From contig NZ_DIGV01000036.1 of NCBI RefSeq assembly GCF_002419815.1, forward strand, positions 8,321 through 72,320: a DNA stretch of 64,000 bases, read 5' to 3'. A program made the translations under genes and the position numbers. Shown one piece after another: positions 37,525-45,843 of the stretch (positions are counted from its first letter, which is position 1; every line of letters starts with the position of its first letter). The stretch comes from Brevundimonas sp. UBA5713. Its GTDB lineage: Bacteria > Pseudomonadota > Alphaproteobacteria > Caulobacterales > Caulobacteraceae. The notes beneath the pieces were generated by a model. The model made no database searches, was not told where the DNA came from, and saw only the letters and a list, made by a program, of their open reading frames with translations.

Positions 37525-38340
37525 TTATGGCTGAGGCTCAATCTTTGCCGTACCTAAACGTGCGCTGATAGATAGAATATCGCGCCAAACCAATCCCTTA
37601 GCCTGCGGTTGTTGCAGCAAAAATCCGGGGTGGAAGGTGGCGATGGCAGGCACGGCGGGTGCCCCCTCAGGCTCCCAGTCACGCCAGCGACCCTGAAGTT
37701 TCAGCAGGGATTCATCGGTTTTCAGCACACCGCGCGCGGCGATAGACCCGATCAGTAGCACGGCCTTGGGCTGGATCAGCGCACAGGCGCGCTCGATGAA
37801 GGGCAGGCAGACGGCTTGCTCCTCGGGAGTGGGCGGACGGTTGCCGGGCGGATGCCAGAACACAGACTGCGTCAGATAGGCGCGCTCTGTCAGCTTTCCG
37901 GCGTCCAGAATACGGTTGAGCATTTGTCCGGCAGGGCTGGCGAATGCGCGTCCGGCAGCATCGTCCTCGTCGGTCGGGGCATCGCCGATGACCAGCAGAT
38001 CGGCTTGCGGATGGCCGTGACCGAACAGGGTGGATCGCGCACCCATCTTCTTCAGGGCACAGCCCTCGAACTGGGCCACGGCCGCGACCAGCGCGTCCAG
38101 ATCATTGGCGGACTGGGCCAATCGACGCGCCTCTTCGACGCCTGATCCGACGTGGGTGGCGCCCAGCGGGCCGCGCGTGACGGGAACTGCCGCCAGCTTT
38201 TGCACCGTGGCCGGAGTCGGTAAGGGCTTGAATTCCGTATGGTCTATGGGGCTGCCGAGATAACAGGCATCCACCCCCGCGTCCCGCCAGAAGGCGAGAA
38301 GGGATTCATAGGCAGCCATATCCAGTGCGTGTGCATTCAT
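37525..38340 (-). CDS. Uracil-DNA glycosylase superfamily protein, family-4-like
   Basis: A 271-residue UDG-superfamily protein. Recognisable motifs are VIGDAPTDEDDAAGRAFASPAGQML (compare GEAPG and GRPF..AGQ in family 4), SVFWHPPGNRPPTPEEQAVC, and the late FHPGFLLQQP. In family 4 two cysteines close together begin the domain and help bind an iron-sulfur cluster; here only one is seen there (GCALKKMG), and the others in AVC and RACAL remain. An intact cluster is therefore doubtful. The N-terminal ~90 residues are an extension. The ATG at 38340 is chosen over an upstream TTG. Uracil removal is likely, not certain. Confidence 0.82.
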   Translation of the reverse strand: MNAHALDMAAYESLLAFWRDAGVDACYLGSPIDHTEFKPLPTPATVQKLAAVPVTRGPLGATHVGSGVEEARRLAQSANDLDALVAAVAQFEGCALKKMGARSTLFGHGHPQADLLVIGDAPTDEDDAAGRAFASPAGQMLNRILDAGKLTERAYLTQSVFWHPPGNRPPTPEEQAVCLPFIERACALIQPKAVLLIGSIAARGVLKTDESLLKLQGRWRDWEPEGAPAVPAIATFHPGFLLQQPQAKGLVWRDILSISARLGTAKIEPQP

Positions 38341-38361
38341 TACAACAAATGGCAATAAGCC

Positions 38362-38390
38362 TTGACCGCCGCCACGTCACCTACTGATAA
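38362..38390 (+). promoter_or_regulatory. Candidate promoter for the ETF-QO gene
   Basis: TTGACC (38362-38367) and TGATAA (38385-38390) are spaced by 17 bases in the 90-base gap between the divergent UDG and ETF-QO genes. The -35 is good and the -10 is weak. Confidence 0.4.
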
Positions 38391-38429
38391 GGCATACAAC
38401 CACGTCGACTATAAGGATTTCGGGGAACC

Positions 38430-40187
38430 ATGGCAGATCATTTGTCCGAAGGCGGTGCCAAAAACGCCTGGCAAGAGGCCGTCATCGACAACCTGCCGCC
38501 GCTGGAAGCGCTGGCAGGCGTCGAGCGTGAAGTGATGGAATATGACGTCGTCATCATCGGCGGTGGTCCCGCCGGCCTGTCGGCAGCTATTCGACTGAAA
38601 CAGCGCGCGGAAAAAGACGGCAAGGAAATCAACGTCGCCGTACTGGAAAAGTCTGCCGAAATCGGCGGCCACATCCTGTCCGGTGCCGTGATCGATCCCA
38701 AGGCGCTGAACGAACTCTTCCCGAACTGGAAAGAGATGGGCGCGCCGCTGGAAACGCCGGTCAAGGAAGACAAATTCCTGGTGCTGGGTCCGGCAGGCCA
38801 GATCAGCCTGCCGATGTTCGCTCTGCCGCCGTTCATGCACAACCACGGCTGCTACATCGCCTCGCTGGGTAACGTCACCCGTTGGCTGGGCGAGCAGGCC
38901 GAGGCGCTGGGCGTCGAAGTTTATCCGGGCATGGCCGCCAGCCACGTCGTCTGGGGTGACGATGGCCGCGTGAAGGGCGTTGTCGCGGGCGTGTTCGGCA
39001 TCGACCGCGAAGGCAAGCCGACCGGCGACTTCCAGCCGGGCATCGAACTGCACGGCAAATATGTATTCATCGCTGAGGGTGTTCGCGGCTCTCTGGCCAA
39101 GACCATCATGGCCAAGCACAACCTGTGCGACAATGCCGACCCGCAGAAGTTCGGCATCGGCATCAAGGAGCTGTGGCAGATTCCGGCCGACAAGCACCAG
39201 CCGGGTCTGGTCCAGCACACCACGGGCTGGCCGCTGGATGACAAAACGGGCGGCGGCTCGTTCCTGTATCACTTCGGCGATCGCTATGTGTCGGTCGGCT
39301 TCGTGGTTCACCTGAACTACAAGAACCCGTTCCTGTCGCCGTTCGACGAGTTCCAGCGGTTCAAGCACCACGAATCCGTCGCCAAACACCTCGAAGGCGG
39401 TACCCGTATCTCCTACGGTGCACGCGCTATCACCGAGGGCGGCTTCCAGTCGGTGCCGAAGCTGGCCTTCCCGGGCGGTGCCCTGATCGGCTGCTCGGCA
39501 GGCTTCGTGAACGTGCCGCGCATCAAGGGCAGCCACAATGCCATGAAGACCGGCATGCTGGCCGCCGATGCGGCCTATGATGCCGTGATCGCGGGCCGCG
39601 AAGGCGACGTTCTGGAAGCCTATGAGGCGTCCTACAAGAAGTCGTGGGTCTATAAGGAACTGAAGATCGTTCGTAACGCCAAGCCGCTGCTGTCGAAGTT
39701 CGGCACCATGCTGGGCGGCGCGATCGGCATGTTCGACCTGTGGGTCAACCACCTGACCGGCGGCTTCTCCTTCTTCGGTACCCTGCGCCATGGCAAGACC
39801 GATGCGGCCTCGACCGAACCGGCCTCGCAGCACAAGCCGATCCAGTATCCGAAGCCGGACGGCAAACTGTCCTTCGACAAGCTGTCGTCGGTGTTCATCT
39901 CGAACACCAACCACGCCGAGGACCAGCCGGCCCACCTGAAGCTGCTGGACCCGTCCGTGCCGATCAACGTCAACCTGCCCAAATACGGTGAGCCCGCTCG
40001 CCTGTACTGCCCGGCGGGCGTGTACGAAGTGGTCTATGCCAACGAAGCGGAAAAGACCGATCCGCGTTTCGTCATCAACGCCCAGAACTGCGTCCATTGC
40101 AAAACCTGCGACATCAAGGACCCGTCGCAGAACATTGTCTGGACCACGCCGGAAGGCGCAGGCGGCCCGAACTATCCGAACATGTAA
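38430..40187 (+). CDS. Electron transfer flavoprotein-ubiquinone oxidoreductase
   Basis: A 585-residue inner-membrane-associated enzyme that passes electrons from ETF (fatty acid and amino acid oxidation) to ubiquinone. The FAD-binding motif is VVIIGGGPAGLSAAIRL near residue 40. The [4Fe-4S] ligands appear as Cys527 in LYCPAGVYE and Cys554, Cys557, Cys560 in NCVHCKTCDIKDP. The middle segment has the quinone-binding features of the family (GWPLDDKTGGGSFLYH). GGGGA precedes the ATG. Monocistronic, followed by a strong terminator. Confidence 0.96.
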   Translation: MADHLSEGGAKNAWQEAVIDNLPPLEALAGVEREVMEYDVVIIGGGPAGLSAAIRLKQRAEKDGKEINVAVLEKSAEIGGHILSGAVIDPKALNELFPNWKEMGAPLETPVKEDKFLVLGPAGQISLPMFALPPFMHNHGCYIASLGNVTRWLGEQAEALGVEVYPGMAASHVVWGDDGRVKGVVAGVFGIDREGKPTGDFQPGIELHGKYVFIAEGVRGSLAKTIMAKHNLCDNADPQKFGIGIKELWQIPADKHQPGLVQHTTGWPLDDKTGGGSFLYHFGDRYVSVGFVVHLNYKNPFLSPFDEFQRFKHHESVAKHLEGGTRISYGARAITEGGFQSVPKLAFPGGALIGCSAGFVNVPRIKGSHNAMKTGMLAADAAYDAVIAGREGDVLEAYEASYKKSWVYKELKIVRNAKPLLSKFGTMLGGAIGMFDLWVNHLTGGFSFFGTLRHGKTDAASTEPASQHKPIQYPKPDGKLSFDKLSSVFISNTNHAEDQPAHLKLLDPSVPINVNLPKYGEPARLYCPAGVYEVVYANEAEKTDPRFVINAQNCVHCKTCDIKDPSQNIVWTTPEGAGGPNYPNM

Positions 40188-40225
40188 TCGGACAGATAAG
40201 GCCCTGTAGGGTTTGAAGGTTTTGG

Positions 40226-40260
40226 AGGAGGCGTTGCGAGTTCGCAGCGCCTCCTTTTTT
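40226..40260 (+). terminator. Intrinsic terminator after the ETF-QO gene
   Basis: AGGAGGCG / CGCCTCCT with an inner TGCGA / TCGCA extension makes a long hairpin, followed by a run of T. Confidence 0.92.
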
Positions 40261-40317
40261 ACATCCGCCCACCGCGAAGCCCTTGCCGCGCGGCGAGAAA
40301 ACGTGAAGGGTCCGCGC

Positions 40318-42246
40318 ATGATACCGATGCGCTCCCTGCTTTTGTCGACCTCGCTGGCGTCCGTGATGGCGGCGACGGCCCTGGCTTCTTCGGCTGTGGC
40401 ACAGGAGGCGCCGCAGCCCGAACGCGAGGGCGAGGCGACGATTCCGGCCCACACCGCGCAGGAAGTGCCGCTGGACGAGGATGCGGTCCGCCCCGTGCCG
40501 CACATCATCATCGCCCCCGCTCCCGAAGAGGGCGAGGACGGAGAGCCCGCAGGTACCGAGCTGCCCGAAGACGCTGCCGAAGAGGTGGTGGCCATCCCGT
40601 CGGTCTGGGCCCCGATCCCGACCGATGAAGAGGGCATCAGCGGATTTGGCCGTTTTCTGGCCGGACGCTATGCCCTGTCGCGCGGAGAGACTGCGGTGGG
40701 GGCAGAACAGCTGCGCCGCGCCTATCAGTTGACGCCCGAACAGCCGCGCCTGCGCGAACAGGCCTTTACCGGTGCCATTCTGGCCGGTGATCTGGAGTTC
40801 GCCGCCCGTATTGCTCCGGACGATGCCAGCCTGTCGCCGGTCATCGTCGAGGCAGGGCGTCTGGTGAAGGGCATCCAGACCTATAAGCTTGAGGGCGCAC
40901 GCCGCGCCAACGCCTATCTGCGCGATAATCCTGTCGGTCTGCCGCACGACCGCGCCGCCGTCTATGCGCAGGTGTGGATCGCCGCAGAGGCCGGTGACTG
41001 GGACCGCGCGTTGGCCGCCCCGCCTGCCGATTTCGACCCGATCAGCATTCTGGTGGCGCGCAGCAATCGCGCCCGCCTGCTGGAAATCCGCCGCCGCCAC
41101 GACGAGGCCGATGCCGAGTGGAAGGAATTGGTCGCGCACGCCGCGGCCGGTGCCCTGTTCCGTCTTCCCTATGGCGAGTTTCTGGAGCGCCGTGGTCGCC
41201 GTGACGAGGCGCTGGCCATCTATGAAGCCGCCGTTGCTGCCAATCAGGCTGATGCGCGTATTATCGAGGCCAAGGCCCGCGTTGAGGCCAAGGGCCGAGC
41301 TCCCGCCCCTCTGCGTTATCGCGAAGGCGTGGCCATGTCGCTGCGCACCGCTGCCGACCAGATGATCGCCCAGCGCGCCCATGAGTTCGCTGCTGTCTAT
41401 GCGCGTCTGGCCCAGTCCATCGTCCCGCAGACCCAGACCCAGCTGGTCATCGGCCAGTCGCTGATCAACGGCGGTCTGGATACAGCCGGTCGTGCGGCGC
41501 TGGCAGAGGTGCCTGAAAACCCGCCGGCCTTCTATGCCTCGGCCCGCGCACAGCGTGCCGCCAGCTTTGACAAGGCCGACCGCGACGAAGAGGCCTTGGC
41601 CGAATATCGTCTGGCCGCACAGGCTCGGCCCCAGGAGGCGGCTTACCAATTCGCGCTGGCCAGCCAGTTGATCAAGATGAAGCGCTATGAAGAGGCGCTT
41701 CAGGTACTGGACGGTCCGGTCCTGAACCATGCCCAACAGGGCTATGAGGTCCGCTTCCTGCGCGGCGCGGCCTATGAGTCGCTGGGCCGTGTCGACGAGG
41801 CCGAAGCCGAACTGTGGAATGCCTATCAAGGCCAACCCAATAATCCGACGGTGCTGAACTACCTCGGCTATCTGTGGGTCGACTCCGGTCGCCGGGTCGA
41901 GGAAGGGGCCTCCCTGATCGCCCGCGCCTTTGCCGCTGATCCACAGGATGGCAACATCCAGGACTCGCTCGGATGGGCTCAGTTCAAACAGGGCCAATTG
42001 GAACAGGCGCTCGAAAATCTGGAACAGGCGGTTGCCAAGGAACCGGCCAACGCCGAGATCAACGATCACCTTGGCGATGCTTATTGGGCCGTGGGCCGCC
42101 AGCGCGAGGCGGGCTTTCAGTGGGAGCGCGTGCTGACGCTGGAGGTCGATGACGAGCGCCGCGCCGAGGTCGAGGCCAAGCTGCGCGAGCGCCTGGGCCG
42201 CGAACCGGCTACCGTAACCACGCCGACCGTCGAACTGGCGGACTGA
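40318..42246 (+). CDS. Exported tetratricopeptide-repeat protein
   Basis: A 642-residue protein with a signal peptide (MIPMRSLLLSTSLASVMAAT, then ALASSAVAQ) and an acidic, Pro-rich segment up to about residue 90, then helical repeats to the end. The TPR character is clear in the C-terminal half: YQFALASQLIKMKRYEEALQ, GAAYESLGRVDEAEAELWNA, GYLWVDSGRRVEEGASLIAR and GDAYWAVGRQREAGFQWERV. The ATG at 40318 has GAAGGG upstream; an earlier in-frame start lies over the terminator. ispE follows 7 bases after the stop, so they are co-transcribed. TPRs scaffold protein contacts; the partner is unknown. Confidence 0.88.
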   Translation: MIPMRSLLLSTSLASVMAATALASSAVAQEAPQPEREGEATIPAHTAQEVPLDEDAVRPVPHIIIAPAPEEGEDGEPAGTELPEDAAEEVVAIPSVWAPIPTDEEGISGFGRFLAGRYALSRGETAVGAEQLRRAYQLTPEQPRLREQAFTGAILAGDLEFAARIAPDDASLSPVIVEAGRLVKGIQTYKLEGARRANAYLRDNPVGLPHDRAAVYAQVWIAAEAGDWDRALAAPPADFDPISILVARSNRARLLEIRRRHDEADAEWKELVAHAAAGALFRLPYGEFLERRGRRDEALAIYEAAVAANQADARIIEAKARVEAKGRAPAPLRYREGVAMSLRTAADQMIAQRAHEFAAVYARLAQSIVPQTQTQLVIGQSLINGGLDTAGRAALAEVPENPPAFYASARAQRAASFDKADRDEEALAEYRLAAQARPQEAAYQFALASQLIKMKRYEEALQVLDGPVLNHAQQGYEVRFLRGAAYESLGRVDEAEAELWNAYQGQPNNPTVLNYLGYLWVDSGRRVEEGASLIARAFAADPQDGNIQDSLGWAQFKQGQLEQALENLEQAVAKEPANAEINDHLGDAYWAVGRQREAGFQWERVLTLEVDDERRAEVEAKLRERLGREPATVTTPTVELAD

Positions 42247-42253
42247 GCCTGAC

Positions 42254-43126
42254 ATGACCGAGACGACCCTGACGGTTTTGGCTCCCGCCAAGATCAATCT
42301 GTTTCTGCACGTCGGTGCGGTGCGTGAAGACGGCTATCACCCGCTGGAAAGCCTTGTGGCCTTTGCCGATGTGGGCGACCGCGTGACGGTCGAGGCGTCG
42401 GACCATCTGGCCCTGACTGTCGGTGGCCCGTTCGGGGCCGCGCTGGCAGGCGAGGGGGACAATCTGGTCCTTAAGGGCCTACGCGCTCTGGGTGCAGCCG
42501 CTGGAATCGGTGATCCGCCCGTGTCGGTGTTTCTGGACAAACGCCTGCCCATCGCGGCCGGTTTGGGCGGCGGGTCATCTGATGCCGGAGCCGCCATTCG
42601 CGCCACGGCCCAACTGTTAAACCTGTCGCTGGACGAGGCCGCACTGGAAGAGGTCTCGCGTGCTGTCGGGGCCGATGGACCGATGTGTCTGCGCGCCCGC
42701 ACGGCCTATGCCTCTGGCGTGGGCGAGGTGCTGGAGGACATGCCGCGCCTGCCGCCGCTGCACGCCGTCCTGCTGAATACGGGCCTGCCGTCCCCGACAG
42801 GGGCGGTTTACCGTGCCTATGACAGCGCGCCGGTCGGGCGGGCGGATCGCCCCGCCGAGCCGGACTTTGCCAGCTTTGACGCTGTGATCGACTGGCTGTC
42901 GGCCCAGCGCAACGATCTGGAAGCCCCCGCACTGGCTGTCACCCCCGATATTGCCGAGGGGCTGGAGGTTATGCGTTTGGTGCCCGGCTGCCGATTGGCG
43001 CGCATGTCAGGCTCGGGGGCCACGGTCTTTGGCCTGTTTGAAACCCGCGAAGAGGCTATTGGCGCGACCCTGATGCTGGACCGCGTGGACTGGTGGGTGA
43101 GGCCTGTGGTGTTGGGCGCGGTATAA
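42254..43126 (+). CDS. ispE: 4-diphosphocytidyl-2-C-methyl-D-erythritol kinase
   Basis: IspE phosphorylates CDP-methylerythritol in the MEP pathway to isoprenoids. It is a GHMP kinase: PAKINLFLHVGAVREDGYHPLES at the N-terminus, ATP loop PIAAGLGGGSSDAGA at residues 99-113, and the C-terminal SGSGATVFGLF. Length 290 residues is normal. It is 7 bases behind the TPR gene, so its translation may be coupled to it. Confidence 0.95.
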   Translation: MTETTLTVLAPAKINLFLHVGAVREDGYHPLESLVAFADVGDRVTVEASDHLALTVGGPFGAALAGEGDNLVLKGLRALGAAAGIGDPPVSVFLDKRLPIAAGLGGGSSDAGAAIRATAQLLNLSLDEAALEEVSRAVGADGPMCLRARTAYASGVGEVLEDMPRLPPLHAVLLNTGLPSPTGAVYRAYDSAPVGRADRPAEPDFASFDAVIDWLSAQRNDLEAPALAVTPDIAEGLEVMRLVPGCRLARMSGSGATVFGLFETREEAIGATLMLDRVDWWVRPVVLGAV

Positions 43127-43166
43127 CTTAACCGTATCGCAAGCGGCACGGCGTTAGAACGCGGTT

Positions 43167-44072
43167 ATGAAAAGCCTGACGCTGCCGCAAATCCATGCGC
43201 TAACCGCCATTCTCGACCGCCTGTCGCCACACGACCGCGAGCGTCTGGCGCAACTTTTGCCCGAGGCCGAGACAGCGGCCATCGAGGTCGCTCCGCACTG
43301 GGATTTTGAACTGTGCGCCAAGCGGGTGGATCAGGTGATCGGCACGCCGTGCAGCGATCCTGCCACCTTTGCCTTGCGTCGCGGCCTGCTGGCGCGCTGG
43401 GCGCAGACCTTGCCCGCGCGGCTGGATGCGATGAACCTGCCGCCGCAGATCATGGCCCTGTATCCGGCATGGACGGACCGGCTGATCGACTTTCTGAACA
43501 GCGATGCCGACCGTTACGATCAGGACTTCTGGTCCAAGGATGTGCGGTTTGTGCTGGGGCTCAGCGTTCCGGCCAACCGGACGGTGGTGCTGGACCTGTC
43601 CTCGCCACTGGGCCCGCGTCAGGTGGTAATGAATGCGGCCAAGGGGCATGGCATCGCCCCTGTATTCGGCTGGCTGGGAACGCGCGGCTGGGGCTGTTGG
43701 CTGGAAAACCACACGGACTCGCGCGAACTGGCCGACTTCAACCCCGAAGGCTGGGAAAAGATGTGGGCCCACGCCGCCGCCATCCTGAAAACCCGTCCCC
43801 ATCTGGCCGGAGCTATCGGCTCCAGCTGGTTTTATGACCCACAGCTGGAAGAGGTCAGTCCGCGTCTGGCCTATCTGCGGCAGATGCCCTTGGCCAACGG
43901 GGCTTTCTCGATCCACCAAGGGCCGCACCCGATACATACGGAGCGGGCCTCGGCCAAGTCTCCGACCCGCCGTGCCCTGATCGAGTTGGGCCAATACGTG
44001 CCGTGCAGCTATGTCATCGCATGGCCGCGCCGTTCGCTGATCCAATGGGCCGAGCGGTCGGGCCTGATCTAG
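43167..44072 (+). CDS. Conserved-looking protein of unknown function
   Basis: A 301-residue soluble protein, Trp- and Pro-rich, with no signal peptide (MKSLTLPQIHALTAILDRLS at the N-terminus; GIAPVFGWLGTRGWGCWLEN, GSSWFYDPQLEEVSPRLAYL and CSYVIAWPRRSLIQWA later). No catalytic motif I can name. Its end overlaps the end of the oppositely oriented polysaccharide deacetylase gene by 4 bases. Codon use is normal, so it is a real gene. A role in cell-surface polysaccharide metabolism is only a neighbourhood guess. Confidence 0.7.
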   Translation: MKSLTLPQIHALTAILDRLSPHDRERLAQLLPEAETAAIEVAPHWDFELCAKRVDQVIGTPCSDPATFALRRGLLARWAQTLPARLDAMNLPPQIMALYPAWTDRLIDFLNSDADRYDQDFWSKDVRFVLGLSVPANRTVVLDLSSPLGPRQVVMNAAKGHGIAPVFGWLGTRGWGCWLENHTDSRELADFNPEGWEKMWAHAAAILKTRPHLAGAIGSSWFYDPQLEEVSPRLAYLRQMPLANGAFSIHQGPHPIHTERASAKSPTRRALIELGQYVPCSYVIAWPRRSLIQWAERSGLI

Positions 44073-44809
44073 CCGATCATTCGCTGGCCTGCTGCCCCGA
44101 CCGGCAGGATGTCCAGCCCTGCCTGACGTGCCAGAGTGATGACCCGCACCAGATCCTGTTCGGTGCAGCCATAGGGTGTCGGGTCCGGCTCAACATCATG
44201 GCCATAGGCGATCAGCCAGCCGCCGGTCTCGGCTGTCTGGGCCATCAGCGCCTTGAGATCATAATGGGGCAGGCGACGGCTCTCCATGCCGATCGCCAGC
44301 AGGTTGTTGCGGTCCGACGGGCCATGGTTCACGCCATCGCGCACGCTGCGGGCGTGTTTGAAGCGCGCGCCTGTCACCGCCTTGGCCGATACCGACACAT
44401 CACCGAACGGATAGGCGAAGTGCGTCATCCGGTGCCCGTCCAGCCGCTCGGCCACCCAAGCGGCATTGCGATCCAGTTCGGCAGCCAGCCCCGCCTTGTC
44501 CAGCCGCAACGCGCTGACGTGGGAAAAGGTGTGACACCCTATCTCGTGGCCCGCCGCATGGGCCTCTTGCAGGTCACGCTCTGAAAACTGGACCTTGCCG
44601 ATATTGGTGCCGTCGCACAGGCCTCCCGCCACATAATAGGTGGCATGCACGCCTTGATCCTTCAGGATCGGCCCGGCCAGCTCCCACGCGCTCTTGGGGA
44701 AGTCGTCAAAGCTGAGGCTCAACACCCCGCGACCGCCCCCCACGCGCACGGTATCGCGCCCCAGATAGCGGGCGGCACGGCGGCGAAACTGGTCCAGACG
44801 TTCTTTCAT
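44069..44809 (-). CDS. Polysaccharide deacetylase family protein (NodB homology)
   Basis: A 246-residue carbohydrate esterase family 4 type enzyme that removes acetyl groups from sugar polymers with a metal ion. The SFDD motif (Asp35, Asp36) and the HTFSH motif (His93, His97) supply the metal ligands and the base; FAYPFGD is the third conserved motif. The late motif LIAYGHDVE provides the catalytic-site His. No signal peptide is seen. It converges with the preceding unknown gene. Confidence 0.92.
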   Translation of the reverse strand: MKERLDQFRRRAARYLGRDTVRVGGGRGVLSLSFDDFPKSAWELAGPILKDQGVHATYYVAGGLCDGTNIGKVQFSERDLQEAHAAGHEIGCHTFSHVSALRLDKAGLAAELDRNAAWVAERLDGHRMTHFAYPFGDVSVSAKAVTGARFKHARSVRDGVNHGPSDRNNLLAIGMESRRLPHYDLKALMAQTAETGGWLIAYGHDVEPDPTPYGCTEQDLVRVITLARQAGLDILPVGAAGQRMIG

Positions 44810-44917
44810 AGCAACGCTCGTTTAACGCAACGATGATTGCGGGAAAATGAAGGCCTGCCTTGCCTTGCCGCGACAGGGCGAGGGGCTTATGGTCCGCGCC
44901 TCCCGAAATCGCACTGA

Positions 44918-45841
44918 ATGTCGACCGTGGCCGCATCTGAACCTCTTTCGTTTCAGGACCTGATCCTGACCCTGCACCAATATTGGAGCGAGCAAGGCTG
45001 CGCGATTTTGCAGCCGTATGACATCGAGGTGGGCGCGGGCACCCTGCACCCCGCCACAGTCCTGCGCGCGTTGGGCAAGAAGCCGTGGAAGGCTGCCTAT
45101 GTTCAGCCGTCGCGTCGTCCGGGCGATGGCCGTTACGGTGAAAACCCGAACCGCCTGCAGCACTATTACCAGTATCAGGTCATTCTGAAGCCGAACCCTG
45201 ACAACCTGCAGGAGCTGTATCTCAACTCCCTGCGCGCCATCGGCATCGACCCCAGCCTTCACGACATCCGCTTCGTCGAGGACGACTGGGAAAACCCGAC
45301 CGTCGGCGCATGGGGTCTGGGCTGGGAAGTCTGGTGTGACGGCATGGAAGTCACGCAGTTCACCTATTTCCAAGGCGTGGGCGGTATCGAGGTCGACGTC
45401 GTCTCGGGCGAGCTGACCTACGGTCTGGAACGTCTGGCCATGTATGTTCAGGGCGTCGACAACGTCTATGACCTGAAGTTCAACAAGGAAGGCCTGACCT
45501 ATGGCGAAGTCTTCCTCGAGAACGAGCGCCAGCAGTCGGAAGCGAACTTCCACGGCTATGACGTTGCCGGTCTGAAGCGCCGCTTCGAGGACATGGAAGC
45601 CGAAGCCTCGCGCCTGCTGGCCATGAAGGGCCCGCAAGGCCAACCGCTGGTTCTGCCGGCCTATGATCAGGTTCTCAAAGCCTCGCACCTGTTCAACCTG
45701 ATGGACGCACGCGGTGCTATCGCCGTGGCTGAGCGCCAATCCTATATCGGCCGCATCCGCGACCTGTGTAAGGCCTGCGCCACCGCCCAAGTCGAACAAG
45801 AGCGCCGCGAAGAAGCGGCTGCCGAAGCGAAAAACGCCTGA
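44918..45841 (+). CDS. glyQ: Glycine--tRNA ligase alpha subunit
   Basis: The catalytic subunit of the bacterial heterotetrameric glycyl-tRNA synthetase. Marks include FQDLILTLHQYWSEQGCAIL, RRPGDGRYGENPNRLQHYYQ and SGELTYGLERLAMYVQGVD. It has 307 residues and is followed by glyS after 2 bases, so the two subunits are made in step. The ribosome-binding site is not strong. Confidence 0.97.
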   Translation: MSTVAASEPLSFQDLILTLHQYWSEQGCAILQPYDIEVGAGTLHPATVLRALGKKPWKAAYVQPSRRPGDGRYGENPNRLQHYYQYQVILKPNPDNLQELYLNSLRAIGIDPSLHDIRFVEDDWENPTVGAWGLGWEVWCDGMEVTQFTYFQGVGGIEVDVVSGELTYGLERLAMYVQGVDNVYDLKFNKEGLTYGEVFLENERQQSEANFHGYDVAGLKRRFEDMEAEASRLLAMKGPQGQPLVLPAYDQVLKASHLFNLMDARGAIAVAERQSYIGRIRDLCKACATAQVEQERREEAAAEAKNA

Positions 45842-45843
45842 TC

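Noticed and set aside
38409..42297. Two minus-strand ORFs over 700 codons opposite the ETF-QO and TPR genes
   Set aside because: They are antisense to well-supported genes, show no known motifs, and are a common GC-rich artefact.
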